A stretch of 64,000 bases of DNA from Haliclona indistincta (GCA_964017065.1 OZ024785.1:9193086-9257085); one strand, 5' to 3'. Positions 36,392-48,851 are shown, counted from the stretch's first letter. The notes: generated by a model not told the origin, from the sequence alone. Made by a program: numbers and translations.

Positions 36392-38563
36392 TCTCAGTAA
36401 TCAATCAGTCACAGATGACGACTTTGCGTGAACATAGTAATCAATCTCAGTACATGTAATCAAACTTGATAAGGCTGAACTGCTTAATTCACCGGTATAA
36501 ACCCCACTTGCTGTTATTTTGTATATTCAATGTCACTTTATTGCTATTATTATACCTCGTCTTATACCATGTTATCAGTAATTTTTTGTATACATGTATA
36601 TAATAATAAAACATGATCACTGAAATGACATGATTTAACACGTAAGCTATAGTGTACATGTCCTTTAAAAGGCACACGTGTGTACGTAAAATAGGTACAG
36701 TAGATCGCATACCAGTGTGCTGTCTCAACGCTGCTGTACAGGACTTCTGGGCCATGGGTCGGCCCCGGCTAGATATTGATCGACACGCCCACATACGGCA
36801 CGTGATTGATTCTTGTTAGTCCGTTACCATGAGGACTCAGCGGGACTCAGACACTTGGCCTTATTGAACAAGCAAGATGTTTGAGCACTTCGGTCCAGTG
36901 ACCATCTCAACAAACTACAAGACCAATAGTCTATCGTAAGCTTGTATCATGAGTGTAAGTCGTGTAATGCGCATAGATAGGCGCCCGCGAGCTGGTGTGA
37001 GCCTCGGACGATCGCCGATCGAGCTCATGATCAGCCGTCTTCCTTGCATCTATCATGCATCTATTATAAGTATAATAATATGCATCAGCTAGGGTTGAAA
37101 TACATACAAGTTATATTATTGTTGATAAGTATTTGGAACTCCTTTAGCACTCCTCAATTCAGCACTCCTTATAACCACACTGCCTGAAAATGCCAAGGAA
37201 CTGAGAAAACAGGCATTTTGAGAAACAGGCATTGACCCTCATGAATCCGAAGGACACCACACCGGTAATAACATCTAGATGATTGTACACGTACATACTG
37301 TAATAATAATTATTCACTACTGATTTTGGTACATTTGAGGGGTTGACCTTAGATTTTCCTTCTTATTATGAGCAGCTTGACCTAATGCATCAAGTGATTT
37401 ATGTGCTTTTTACAGGAAGGAGTTCCTAACTGTCATCCGCAATTGCTGTTGCTAAACTAAGGACTTCTGTTCCGACCCTCAAAGAAGCAGTATCTTTGTT
37501 TGAAGTCTGGCTGATAGCCTTGATCTATAATTATTTCACAGGAGACATGCTGAATTCATCAGTAGATATCCATTTTGGCCAGTTTATTTTATTAATGGCA
37601 ATAATGCCTTGTTTAGAATTAACATAAATCATCAATAATAATGTCGCAGTACAACGGTTGTCTTTATGATCTCTTGTCAGCTTTACATGGCATAATACAC
37701 ACCCATCTGATGACATACAGCACCTGTGTTGTGGAGAGAGTAAATCAATTCATTTACCTACCAATACTAATAACACAACAGTGGATGCAAAGGCTCCAAA
37801 ATCAGTTGATATCGACTGAGAAAAAATAATTATTGTCAACTCTTTACAAAACACATCAATATTGCAAAAGAGACAGACACATAGTGTGTTATGAGAGTAG
37901 TTATTAGCAATAAAACACTTCAGTTCAAGCTAATTTGCTTCAATAGATTGTTCTAATCACATGGCTATCGACCACGCCTACATTGGTAACATCCTACCCT
38001 CAAACTAAGGAATAGCTTCGATTCTTTTGCTGCATTACATACACATATGCACGCACAAAACAAAACAAAGCAAAGGCAAAGCAAACACACACGTGCATAT
38101 ACACACACACACACACACAAATAAAGGAGGAATACACACACTCTCTCTCTCTCTCACCGAAGTACGTCTCACTACGGTTCTACCTCGAGGGTCACGCGTA
38201 CCTGGTTGATGAGACACAACTCAGAGCCTAGTGCTATGATCCATGCAGTCACTAGCACACCGGCCGTCAGCATGGACGACAGCTCAGCTGTTTTTCCTCT
38301 TACACTACAGATTCATACTGCACTGCTAGTCGCCATTTTATTTGTGGGTGTCACAAAGGGTGTGTTCGCTTTGGACCGAGTCCTGGTCCGTTACGTTACG
38401 GCGAGTACGTCGATTATGTCAATTCGATCTTGCAGCAATAGAAAATTGAAAATTGGTTTTTGACACTTAGAATTGCATATTTGAAAAATGGAAAATACAG
38501 ATTTTAGTCCTTTTTTATTCTTTTAATTAATAGAATATTGACTGATCCAAATGTACACTGACC
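36392..38563. other. Right arm of element G2, non-coding
   Basis: Holds sequence shared with G1 (37630-38230 resembles 24610-25230 and 25940-26030), short CA and CT runs at 38090-38155, and the right inverted terminus. A plus-strand frame at 38206-38463 is conserved in G1 but frameshifted there, so I do not call it a gene. Confidence 0.55.
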
Positions 38564-39455
38564 GTCAGCCAATAGCAACTAGCAGAACTGCTGTAGTCAG
38601 CCACTGATGTAGGGATCTATGGTCTGTTAGCAAGTCAATCGTGTTACCATTCCATGCTTGCTCCTTGTTGGTTTACATTGTGGACCAGTAACAGATTTCT
38701 TTATCCCTACATCCTTTTGATTTCGTTAGAAATCTTTTGATTTTGTTGTTTGTGTCCTTTTTTCTTTTACAGTGAGTTTCAAATTTTTGGTGCAGTTCGA
38801 ATTCGGCAAGATAATGTATCTCTTTTTTGTTTCCATCATTGGTTTGGTTTGCTTTCTTAACAATTGCTTTTTAACTTGTAGCTCCTATAAATACTGAAAC
38901 TAGCTCATGCATTCATGCATTCTGAAGCCTGGAATGCACAGCATACGAGCCCCGCCCACTCTGGTTTAGAATTTTCTGCATGGCTGTGATACTATCTGGC
39001 AAGCAGCAGAACGGTGATACTACACGAGCTTACTCTGTAAGTTGTTCTTCGAAGACTCCAGACGCCAATATGCGCTCTCCATACGGCGATACTCTACAAG
39101 TGTGTTTGGTCACGTGCGTATTACGTAATCACAATAATGGCGTCAAACACTTAGCTGACAACTGTTCGTGATCGTGAGCTCGTCAAATGTATATCGTCGT
39201 TTCGCTAAATACTAAGTTCAAAAGGCACATGCCAGGAGAATTTCACGACTGTTCGTGAGTGTTTTGGTCTCGACACTGCTCGCGTAAAGGCGCTAGGCGA
39301 GTTGAAGAAAGAAAGAAAGTCGATTTTCACCGTTTCCATGCAGGTTCGTCACTTTAGTAACAATTTCGAGCAATATCCTTGCTACTGTAAGATGAGGCAA
39401 CGCCAGAGAGCAGATCTAAGTGTCTTTGGACGTATACAATTCATCACCAGGGGAA

Positions 39456-42325
39456 CTAGGCACCAAAGGTGCTGATGCCTCGGTGGAATTCCATTGTACA
39501 CAGCAGGACTAGCTCATGAGCTACAGTAAACTCCGCCTATTGTACAAGCTATAATAGCACAATTCCTGTACAGTAAAAATGCAACCATTTCACATACACA
39601 GCAACAAACTGCAGCTGTTATACCTTTCTGTACAGCAATCACAATGCAGTATAATAGTCACGGTTATGCAATGCAATTCCTGTATGATGAAATTAAAGCT
39701 GAAGAGCGCTGCAACAAGCTGCAATACAGCACTGTTTGCAGAATAAGCTAGTGGGTTGCAACCATGGTTGCAACTATGCAATCAGAAGCCTAGCAGTGCT
39801 AACCACATGGAATTCGGTTGGGCGTGCCTATAATCAACACAGCACGTGAGCGCTGGTGGCTAGCTTGCTGGAGCTGGCGCTGCTTAGCGATAGCACCAGG
39901 GGGGTGTCTCTAAAATCCGGACCGGACCGGACCGACGGACCGGACTTGCGACAACTTCTAAAATCCGGACCGCTAGTCCGGACATACAACGCTGACTTTG
40001 GAGTGGAAGCAGCGAGGGAAGCAGCGCCTTGCCTGGTGTTACAGCCTCAAGAAGACCTACCAAATTCCACAATTTTAGACCTACTATTGAATCATGAGGG
40101 GCAAGAGTTGGTTAGACCAAAGGCTAACCAAGTGTTTCTGTTTGCACCAGAAAAACAGCATGCTAAAGGTTACTTCTATCATGCATGCATTACTCTAAGC
40201 ATGTACATGAATGTTGATAGATTAAATTTTCTGATTCCAAAATTGAATTGTCCAGAATTGTTTCATAGATGATTGGAGGTGTGACCAATGAAAACTACTG
40301 AAGACAGAGCCTGTCATATCCAAAACATACTTTAATTACATGACAGGTAAAGGTGTACAGAAGGAGTTCAAAACATATGCGTACACAATTAGTGATCGAG
40401 CAAGCAATCTCACACTTATTCATTACAAAGGAGATGATTCTATATCGTCAATGAAAATCCTCATTTCAGAACTTGTAGTTCAGTGCTAAGAGAATTGGAG
40501 AATACAACTCAGTCTCCATCTGTTGTTTACAATCACAATTGCTGATTGTAGTAGCGCAATGCTTATAGTCCAGTATTGCTACCTAGAAACAGAAAGTAAG
40601 TGTCAAATTGTCAACATCTCAGGAGACAAGCATTTCGTCTGTCGCATGATGCCTTTTGAAGCTATTGATTTCCACTTACCTAATATCTGAAGATTTCTCT
40701 GTTGGAACCATGCAATTAATGCCGTTAAATTCTGGCTGCGTAAGCATGGTGCTACAGCCAGTGAAGTTCCAGTGTACGTTAGTGATATTCGGGATTTGTT
40801 TCACCAGGAAAACAATTATGTTTGGGGAACTCAAGCCGAAATCTTAATTTGCACTTTCTGTTTTGGTTTTTAGGCCCGTCTTTGTAGCTACTATTAAACG
40901 AGTCCTCACATACTACTGGGCAAACCACATGTGTTCACACTGATCAGAGTTCAAGTTTACTCTGCTAAAAGATTTACTTGAGAATCTGGAAAAACTGAGT
41001 CATGTCTCCGGCTTTGACAAAAGAAGGAAAATTGCCGAGAACTCCACCATTTAACGAGGACAGGTCCACCTCTGCTGGCAACCCAGTTGTTATTAGCTAG
41101 TGCACAGCTCACTTGGTATTTTTCCTACAGTATTATAACTTCAGTATTACAGTACAATATGTAAAACTATTACAATATTATAACTTCTACTATTACAGTA
41201 TTATTACTACAATTACAGTATTATTACTACTACTTATAATGTTGCTCTTATACTAGACATCTTTCCTCGTATTATACATTATCAGCCTTACATTGCGCAC
41301 CCAAGCGAGGTCAGTATTTTAGACAGTTCGGGTCCGTCGGTCCGGTCCGGTCCGGATTTTAGAGACACCCCAGTGCACGATTGATTTCTCAGCACTCACT
41401 GTACTACCTTGAGTAAAGAATTGTCTTACAAGCTATGAAGAAGACCATAGTAGACAGCTTTATCTTCAGCGAAGTCCCACAATGCTGAGCGAGTCCAGCA
41501 ATGCCATTCAAGGTAACGAAGCTTTGAAACCAAAAGTCTATCAATTCAATTCCGAGGCAACACCGAGTTGAACATGTATTGCAAGTATCAGCGCTTAGTT
41601 TTCAGCCGACGCGGAGTTCTGCCTGCGGACAGAATGACAGAATGACAGAATGACAAACCGACGAATGAAGCACCAAAGGTGCAGATGCCTCGGTGGAATG
41701 CAACCATTTCACATACACAGCAACAAACTGCAGCTGTTATACCTTGCTGTACAGCAATCACAATGCAGTATAATAGTTGTTGAATGCAATTCCTGTATGA
41801 TGAAATTAAAGCTGAAGAGCGCTGCAACAAGCTGCAATACAGCACTGTTTGCAGAATAAGCTAGTGGGTTGCAACTATGCAATTAGAAGCCTAGCAGTGC
41901 TAACCACATGGAATTCAGTTGGGCGTGCCTATAATCAACACAGCACGTGAGCGCTGGTTGCTAGCTTGCTGGAGCTGGCGCTGCTTAGCGATAGCACGAT
42001 TGATTTCTCAGCACTCACTGTACTACCTTGAGTACAGAATTGTCTTACAAGCTGTGAAGAAGACTATAGTGGACAGCTTTCTCTTCAACGAAGTCCCTGA
42101 GCCTCGAGTGTCCAGCAATGCCATTCAAGCAGGTAACGAAGCTTTGGAACCAAAAGTCTATCAATTCAATTCCGAGGCAACACCGAGTTGAACATGTATT
42201 GCAAGTATCAGCGCTTAGTTTTCCGCCGACGCGGAGTTCTGCCTGCGGACAGAAGGACAGAATGACAGAATGAAGGACAAACCGACGAACTACTGTATGC
42301 CTCGTGGCTCCGCCCACCGAGGCAT
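39456..42325. mobile_element. Element M: 2.9 kb insertion in H3 built from a tandem ~600 bp unit
   Basis: Ends carry TGCCTCGGTGG near 39474 and CCACCGAGGCA near 42315. Two direct copies of one unit are present: 39590-39896 continued at 41375-41660, and 41696-42290. The first is split by another transposon (39897-41374). ORFs on both strands within the unit are short and not conserved in frame. Confidence 0.65.
39897..41374. mobile_element. 1.5 kb element with CCGGACC-rich 40-bp inverted termini
   Basis: The left terminus (GGGGTGTCTCTAAAATCCGG, then repeats of ACCGG/GACCG) is mirrored at 41331-41371. The second M unit shows the uninterrupted site (GATAGCACGATTG near 41990), placing the insertion at GCAC. 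A plus-strand frame at about 39985-40272 (REAAPCLVLQPQEDLP; FAPEKQHAKGYFYHACITLS) is open but not recognised, and later fragments are broken. This could be a captured gene piece or a relic transposase. Confidence 0.75.
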
Positions 42326-42497
42326 AAATATCAGCGTTTGAACGCTAATACATTGTATGTAGCCGCCATCTTTTTTTCTCGTTCATCCCTACATAGGGAG
42401 TCACTACCGTGCCTCCCTAATAACTTTTATGTTTAAAATTTGTGAAGCAATTTGTCATGATGATGTCAGTTAATGAAATAAAATTGATTCTATTTCT

Positions 42498-44565
42498 CTA
42501 TGTTCTAGTGATCACACCATATGCTAGACACTCCTTCATCTCAATATTGCTGCTCTGTGGTGAGAATGCTACTGCTGGTATGTTCTCATATGAAGGAGCA
42601 GTCTGCACTGAACTCTGAGATAATGGATCAACATTCTCATACATTGGGACAGGAGCAGGTGGAACAATCAACACAGCTCTTTGCTTCAGCAAAATTATGT
42701 AAGTCATTCAACAATTGAAATGCTTCAAAACAATAATATACCTTGACATTTTTATTGCAGTACAAAAGTAGGAACACAACTTAGAATAATTCCTGATACA
42801 ATAATTGTCACTAAACCTGTACGTGATGCATTGTTATGATAATAAGTACAGTACCTATATAACTTACCAACAGCAACTACTACTGACACAATCACTATTG
42901 TACTAGTGTCACTGGATGGTAGACTAGTTGATACTGATAGTGGGGTTACACAAATCGAATAAGGCAATGTACTGTTGCATGTACTGACCAGTATTGGATG
43001 ATGATACAGTATTTTGAGTTGATGATGTAGTAGTAGTGACATCAGGAACAGACACTCCTGTTATAGTAACTGGTGCTACAACATTGATGTCTTCTTCAGC
43101 ATCAGCATCAGTAACTATGATAGTGTATGATGGGTTAAGGTCTACTTCTATGCAACCAGCAGTCTGATCAATTGTTCCATTATGCTCAGTTCCAGTCGTA
43201 CTACATCTAAACAAGATGAAAGAACTAGCTGGTTCAACATGACCCTCAACATATTCAACACTAAGACACACTCTTCCATTCTCTATGTTCATCACTGTAG
43301 CATTGCATACATCAAAGGTGCCTGTACAATTAACAATAAGTATTGATAAATTAATTTTATTATAATGTTTCAGCTCATAATTAATTTTGACACTTTACTG
43401 TAAGCAGCACTCACTAATCTCTAGTTGTTGTGACTGCTGTACCACTCCTCCATTATAGTGTATATTCAATGTTGCTGTGTACTTCCTGTTCTCCATTAGG
43501 TCAGTGAATGTAGCCATCACTCTCCTCTCTCCATCAGGTAACATGCTCACTGTACCATTAGTGCTAGTACAAGATGAGTTCAGACATGCTTCAACAGTAA
43601 CATGGCTGATAGCATTGGTACACACAGATGTTTCCTGCACACAAAATATTGATACAAATTTTGTTATCCAGACGCAGCATTAATAATTACCTCAAATTCA
43701 AAAGTGTATGCCCAGTTAGTGTTTGTACTGGAATTGGTCCTCAAGGTATTCATCAATTTCACGTCACTTACTATGTTCATACATACATGTGAAATTAAGT
43801 CAACATGCAGAAATGTCTCACTTGATGAAGGTGTTTGTGTCATAATAATTTTAGCATTGCTAGCTGACCCTGCACCATTCGTTGCAGTGACCTCTATCTC
43901 CAGTGTTTCTCCCAGACTGCTCACACTATAAAGGTACTCAGTGGTGTTTGTTGTGTCAGTCCTCAACACTGCTCCATCACTGTGTCTAGTGATGTTGATT
44001 ATGTAGTTAATGGCTACCCCTTCCAGGCTGCTAGGAGCATTCCATGTGAAGCCTAGTGTACAGCTGTCAACTATAGTACTGATCAAGTTGCTAACTGGTG
44101 ACAGGACACCTTCAGTTTACAATAATTCTCTATCTAGTACATGTATGATGATCGAATTCTGTTACCTTGAATCATCAATACTGCAAAGCTCTGGTTGAAA
44201 CCACCATTCATAGCTGTAGCAGTACAGACAATACTAATACTGGTCTGGTCAGATGGAGCAATGAAGTTCAGTGTTATTAGTCTGTCTCCATTTGGTAGAT
44301 CACTGCCACCAACAACACTGCCTTCTACTGTTGGAGTAGTACTTAGACTAAAACTAGTCAGTCCACTCGCTGGAGCAGCACATGTGAACTCCACCATTGT
44401 ACCAGCACTGACATTTCTAGACTGAGGTGTGGTTGAAAACACTAGTCCTGCTACATAGGTACCTGAGATACATCAAAGAAACAAAACAATACTTTTTAGA
44501 TCTACTTGATCCATGCAGTCCTTACCTCTGGTAAACAGTACTAAGCTAGCAAGGAGCAGCAACAT
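42498..44565 (-). pseudogene. Receptor B3: B-type receptor with 2-bp deletion in the TM exon
   Basis: Exons 44526-44565, 44166-44462, 43822-44109, 43691-43770, 43415-43634, 42989-43321, 42868-42933, 42742-42816 and 42498-about 42683 follow the B1 plan. The TM exon is 75 nt instead of 77: two bases are missing near 42780. The frame shifts after GIILS and stops within about eight codons, before the tail. The ectodomain and tail exons are otherwise intact. The tail acceptor is altered (CTGAAG rather than TTGCAG) but a shifted AG would cost only one codon. The gene would encode a truncated, tail-less protein or be silent. Confidence 0.85.
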
Positions 44566-44601
44566 ACTAATAGAGTGAACTTTATGTAAACAAGCCCAGG
44601 T

Positions 44602-44607
44602 CACGTG
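44602..44607. promoter_or_regulatory. CACGTG box in B3 promoter
   Basis: CACGTG 37 bases upstream of the B3 ATG within the block shared with other copies (CACGTGTTCACAAAAATATT). Confidence 0.5.
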
Positions 44608-44700
44608 TTCACAAAAATATTTACTGTCACAACAAATGATAAATATTCATAATTATGTGGTTATGAGTTTTCAACAAAATGCATAAATCAATTCTTAATG

Positions 44701-45215
44701 TCACTTTTGTAATGTAGAATGGTTATCAGTTCTTTGAGCAAGTGCATTAGCCAGTCGTACAGCACCGAGACTCTTCACACAATTGATGATGGTGATCCAT
44801 GAGTAGAACCTCTTCTGTGACTGCTCCTCCCACACATACAGCATGTCTTTGAGACAGCTCTCTTCATTTCCCATATTGTTCACTTCAATCTTATCAAGGT
44901 ATGTTGCAAGCCCCAGTTCTTCTCCTAGATTGTACCACAGTGGAGCTAGTGGAGTCAGTAGCTGGAATAATGTGGCGTGATGAAACAATAGATTATCAAT
45001 CCCATGAAGAATCTCTGTAAGATAGTGTTTAACGTAATTAATTGAGTCAACTTGAGTGTATATTGATCTAAGTATTTGTCTTCCTCCTCAAACAGGTCAT
45101 TGGCACAAAGAGTACAGTACTTTACACCAGAGTCTGATGGTAACTGCAAATGTTGTTGATGCTCACTTGTCTCAGTTTTGCGTGGAGGAGGCAATGTTTG
45201 TGTGAAGAGTGGCAC
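44701..45215 (-). pseudogene. Death-domain exon downstream of B4, frameshifted
   Basis: Begins at a splice acceptor (TTTAG then GTGCCACTC) in phase 0 with no ATG. The N-terminal segment is open for 86 codons, then a net 5-base insertion relative to the intact copy at 54797-55306 changes frame. The Death-domain half (LAPLWYNLGEELGL; CLKDMLYVWEEQSQKRFYSW; LANALAQR) is open in the other frame to the stop at 44701. It probably was an alternative last exon of B4, whose tyrosine tail ends at 45844. Confidence 0.75.
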
Positions 45216-45232
45216 CTAAAGGCAGCAACACT

Positions 45233-45314
45233 ATAACATGTTATTGACTGAGCAACAGTCAATTTTTAATTGTTGAGTCAATAACATGTTATTGACTCAA
45301 CAATAACATGTAAC
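45233..45314. promoter_or_regulatory. Palindrome cluster ATAACATGTTAT
   Basis: Perfect 12-bp palindromes at 45233-45244 and 45281-45292 and a partial one near 45303, just upstream of the Death-domain exon. The same cluster occurs at the three other Death exons. They could be factor-binding sites, RNA hairpins near the exon, or repeat debris. Confidence 0.4.
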
Positions 45315-45843
45315 AATCTCATAGTAAAAACTGTGCTTTCATATTATTTTTCTCAACTCTTGTGCAAACATTAACCTTGTACATACTGGCACACTTTATG
45401 TAGCACAGTAAACAGTGTGTCATTAATGGATCGTGCACTGTGCTAACATTAGCATTATTTTATGGTTCCTGGCTACATGTATGTGGTAGAGTAGTGTAGT
45501 GATAACATGCCTGCCTAACTAGTTGCCATGGTCAACATCCTATTGTAGAATAATGTACACATGCTTGTGTGAAGAACTGAAACATGTGAATGCAAAACAA
45601 TGATGTAGTTGACTCTGAGTTCCCTTATGACACACAAGAGGTTTATATTGTGTATTGTGTATAACAGTAATGTAAACCCATTGTCGTACAAAGCTCATCT
45701 TACAACGTTCATTTTCAACTATCACAAACGGAGTTGAGTACGACACACCATCGCTCATAATTTTTTATATTTAAAATTTGTGTAGCAATTAATTTTTGTC
45801 ACGATGACATCATGTTAATGAAATAAAATTGATTTCTATCTCT

Positions 45844-47900
45844 CTATGTTCTAGTGACCACACCATATGCTGGACACTCCTTCATCTCAATATTGCTGCT
45901 CTGTGGTGAGAATGCTACTGCTGGTATGTTCTCATATGAAGGAGCAGTCTGCACTGAACTCTGAGATAATGGATCAACATTCTCATACATTGGGACAGGA
46001 GCAGGTGGAACAATCAACACAGCTCTTTGCTTCAGCAAAATTATGCAAGTCATTCAACAATTGAAATGCTTCAAAACAATAATATACCTTGACATTTTTA
46101 TTGCAGTACAAAAGTAGGAACACGGAACTTAGAATAATTCCTGATACAATAATTGTCACTAAACCTGTACGTGATGCATTGTTATGATAATAAGTACAGT
46201 ACCTATATAACTTACCAACAGCAACTACTACTGACACAATCACTATTGTACTAGTGTCACTGGATGGTAGACTAGTTGATACTGATAGTGGGGTTACACA
46301 AATCGAATAAGGCAATGTACTGTTGCAGGTACTGACCAGTATTGGATGATGATACAGTATTTTGAGTTGATAATGTAGTAGTAGTGACATCAGGAACAGA
46401 CACTCCTGTTATAGTAACTGGTGCTACAACATTGATGTCTTCTTCAGCATCAGCATCAGTAACTATGATAGTGTATGATGGGTTAGGGTCTACTTCTATG
46501 CAACCAGCAGTCTGATCAATTGTTCCATTATGCTCAGTTCCAGTCGTACTACATCTAAACAAGATGAAAGAACTAGCTGGTTCAACATGACCCTCAACAT
46601 ATTCAACACTAAGACACACTCTTCCATTCTCTATGTTCATCACTGTAGCATTGCGTACATCAAAGGTACCTGTAGAATTAATACTCGATAATTTTTTTAA
46701 TGATCTTTTGATATCACAATGTTTCAGTTCAAAAAGTTTGACATTTTATGTTAACTTCGCTCACTAATCTCCACTGGTTGTGACTGCTGTACCACTCCTC
46801 CATTATAGTGTATATTCAATGTTGCTGTGTACTTCCTGTTCTCCATTAGGTCAGTGAATGTAGCCATCACTCTCCTCTCTCCATCAGGTAACATGCTCAC
46901 TGTACCATTAGTACTAGTACAAGATGAGTTCAGACATGCTTCAACAGTAACATGGCTGATAGCATTTCTGCACACTAGATAATCCTTCAAAAAATCAGTA
47001 TATAAAGTATCACATGATCAGATGCAGCATCACCTTGAAACTAAGTGTGTGTGTCCAGATAGTGATGTCTCGGATGGTATTCCGTATATTATTGATAAGT
47101 TTCGTTTCGCTTACTGTTATCAGTAAAGGCATCATAATTATTTCATCTCAACTCACTTGATGAAGGTGTTTGTGTCATAATAAATGTTGCATTGCCAATT
47201 CCTGCTCCAATCACTGCTGCCACCTCTATCTCCAGTTTTTCTCCCAGACTGCTCACACTATAAAGGTACTCAGTGGTGTTTGTTGTGATTGACAGCAACA
47301 GCATTTCACTATTGTCTCTGATGTTAATGATGTAGTCAATGGCTACTCCATCTAGGCTATTTGGAGCAATCCATGTGAAGTGTAGTGTACAGTTGTCAAC
47401 TGTAGTACTAGTGAGGTCACTAACAGATGACAGTAGACCTATACATACATGTGATGTTACATACAATGATCTGGTTCTGTTACCTTGAATCATCAATACT
47501 GCAGAGCTCTGGTTCAAATCAGTACCTTTCAAAGCAACACACACAATACTGATATTAGTCTGATCAGATGGAGCAATGAAGCTCAGTGTTACTTGTCTAT
47601 CTCCATTTGGTAGAATGTTGTCATCAACAACACTGTCTCCTACTGGTGGTGTAGCAATTATACCAAAACTAGTCAGTCCACTCGCTGGAGCAGCACATGT
47701 GAACTGCACCATTGTACCAGCACTGACATTTCTTGACTGAGGTGTGGTTGAAAACACTAATCCTGCTGCATAGCTACCTGAGGTACATCAAAGAAACATA
47801 ACAATACTTGTTAAAGAACTCTAGCTCTATTTGATACAACTTGATCAATGCAGTCCTTACCTCTGGTAAACAGTACTAAGCTAGCAAGGAGCAGCAACAT
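45844..47900 (-). CDS. Receptor B4: Ig/FN3 receptor (about 525 aa)
   Basis: Exons 47861-47900, 47484-47777, 47157-47438, 47034-47113, 46765-46984, 46337-46669, 46216-46281, 46088-46164 and 45844-46029; total length is a multiple of three and all junction phases agree. Compared with B1, the Ig domain has its own loop residues (IIATPPVGDSVVDDN), the FN3 has RDNSEMLLLSITTN in place of the usual segment, and exon 4 is unrelated in detail (IWTHTLSFK). Domain 4, TM and tail are standard, with YENV and YENI plus YGVV. The tail acceptor uses the shifted AG, costing one lysine. A Death-domain exon (44701-45215) lies downstream, but it is frameshifted. Confidence 0.85.
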
Positions 47901-47945
47901 ATTAAAGTCAGTGATAGAGTGAACATTATGTAAACAAGCCCAGAT

Positions 47946-47951
47946 CACGTG
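47946..47951. promoter_or_regulatory. CACGTG box in B4 promoter
   Basis: CACGTG 46 bases upstream of the B4 ATG, in the shared block AGCCCAGATCACGTGTTCAC. Confidence 0.5.
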
Positions 47952-48050
47952 TTCACAAAAATATTTACTGTCACAACAAAATTTATGATAAATATTCATA
48001 ATTATGTCGTTATGAGTTTTTCGACAAAATGCATAAATCAAGCAATAATG

Positions 48051-48430
48051 TCACTTTTGTAATGCAGAATGGTTGTCAGTTCTTTGAGCAAGTGCATTAG
48101 CCAGTCGTACAGCACCGAGACTCTTCACACACTTGATGATGGTGATCCATGAGTAGAATCTCTTCTGTGACTGCTCCTCCCACACATACAGCATGGCATT
48201 GAGACAGATCTCTTCATTTCCCATATTGTTCACTTCAATCTTATCAAGGTGTGTTGTAATTAATTGAGTCAACTTGAGTGTATATTGAGCTAACTATTTG
48301 TCTTCCTCCTCAAACAGGTCATTGGCACGAAGAGTACAGTACTTGATGCTGAACGCTAATAAATGTTGTTGATGCTCACTTGTCTCAGTTTTGTGCAGAG
48401 GAGGCAGTGTTTGTGTGAAGAGTGGCACCT
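48051..48430 (-). pseudogene. Death-domain exon downstream of C1, truncated
   Basis: Same acceptor and 5' start as the other Death exons. An in-frame TAG follows FEEEDK, and about 35-40 codons covering the first Death-domain helices are deleted. The remaining part (CLNAMLYVWEEQSQKRFYSW to ALAQR) is open. Clearly non-functional as a Death domain. Confidence 0.8.
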
Positions 48431-48445
48431 AAAGGCAGCAACACA

Positions 48446-48527
48446 ATAACATGTTATTGACTGAGCAACAGTTAATTTTTAATTGTTGAGTCAATAACAT
48501 GTTATTGACTCAAAAATAACATGTTAT
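48446..48527. promoter_or_regulatory. Palindrome cluster ATAACATGTTAT
   Basis: Three perfect copies of the palindrome, at 48446, 48494 and 48516, upstream of the truncated Death exon. Confidence 0.4.
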
Positions 48528-48851
48528 AGTCTTATAGTAAAAACTGAGCTTTCATATTATTTTTCTCAGCTCTTGTGCAAACATCAACCAAGTACTGGCA
48601 CACTTTATGAAGCACAGTAAACAGTGTGTCATTAATATTGTGTATTGTTAATGTAAACCCATTGTCATACCGAACTCATCTTACAACGTTCATTTTTCAA
48701 CAATCAGACTTTTACATACAGAGTTAATTTTACTGTTATGACGCACCGTCACTCATAATTTTTTTATGACACACATTGATGATTAATTTGTGAATTAATT
48801 TGTCATAATGACGTCATCAGTGTTAATGAAATAAAATCGAATTCTATTTCT

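Larger units (their letters stand above)
26521..38563. mobile_element. Element G2, 12.0 kb candidate autonomous DNA transposon with integrase and RING genes
   Basis: Inverted termini start GGTCAGTGTACATTTGG, and subterminal inverted similarity extends beyond 200 bp (26521-26790 against 38350-38563). A 6-bp target duplication GTCAGC lies at 26515-26520 and 38564-38569, and the uninterrupted site is seen in copy H2. It carries two divergently transcribed genes: a DDE integrase (minus, 30475-33407) and a RING-type protein (plus, 33626-36391), with starts about 220 bp apart. It also holds a 57-bp satellite and at least two smaller inverted-repeat insertions. Eukaryotic IS3EU-type transposons are the closest class I recall; that assignment is from memory and needs a search. 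Confidence 0.8.
20362..42420. mobile_element. Element H copy H3 expanded to 22 kb by nested insertions
   Basis: The left terminus (AAGAAAATCAAAAGATTTC) at 20362 and the right terminus (CTCCCTAA) at 42420 are those of the 1.2 kb H family. H-derived pieces lie at 20362-20463, 26392-26520, 38564-39455 and 42326-42420, in the right order and orientation compared with intact copy H2. The remainder is inserted: element G1 (20464-26391), element G2 (26521-38563) and element M (39456-42325). Flanking host sequence ...CACTCA and TAACTTTT... rejoin to match the uninterrupted spacer at 55890-55910. Confidence 0.8.

Noticed and set aside
38206..38463. Plus-strand ORF at the right end of G2, also in G1
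   Set aside because: Lies in the terminal inverted-repeat region and shifts frame between copies.
43477..43683. Plus-strand ORFs opposite the exon-5 domain (starting MYFLFSIRSVNVA)
   Set aside because: Antisense shadow of a conserved coding exon, without splice signals of its own.
45540..45758. Spacer ORF conserved between copies (contains MSFVRQWVYITV)
   Set aside because: Start and length vary, frames break at 48640 and 61400, and the similarity is that of the whole spacer.
45867..46064. Plus-strand ORFs opposite the receptor tails (starting MLDTPSSQYCCSVV)
   Set aside because: They recur in each copy only because they are antisense to the conserved tail exon.
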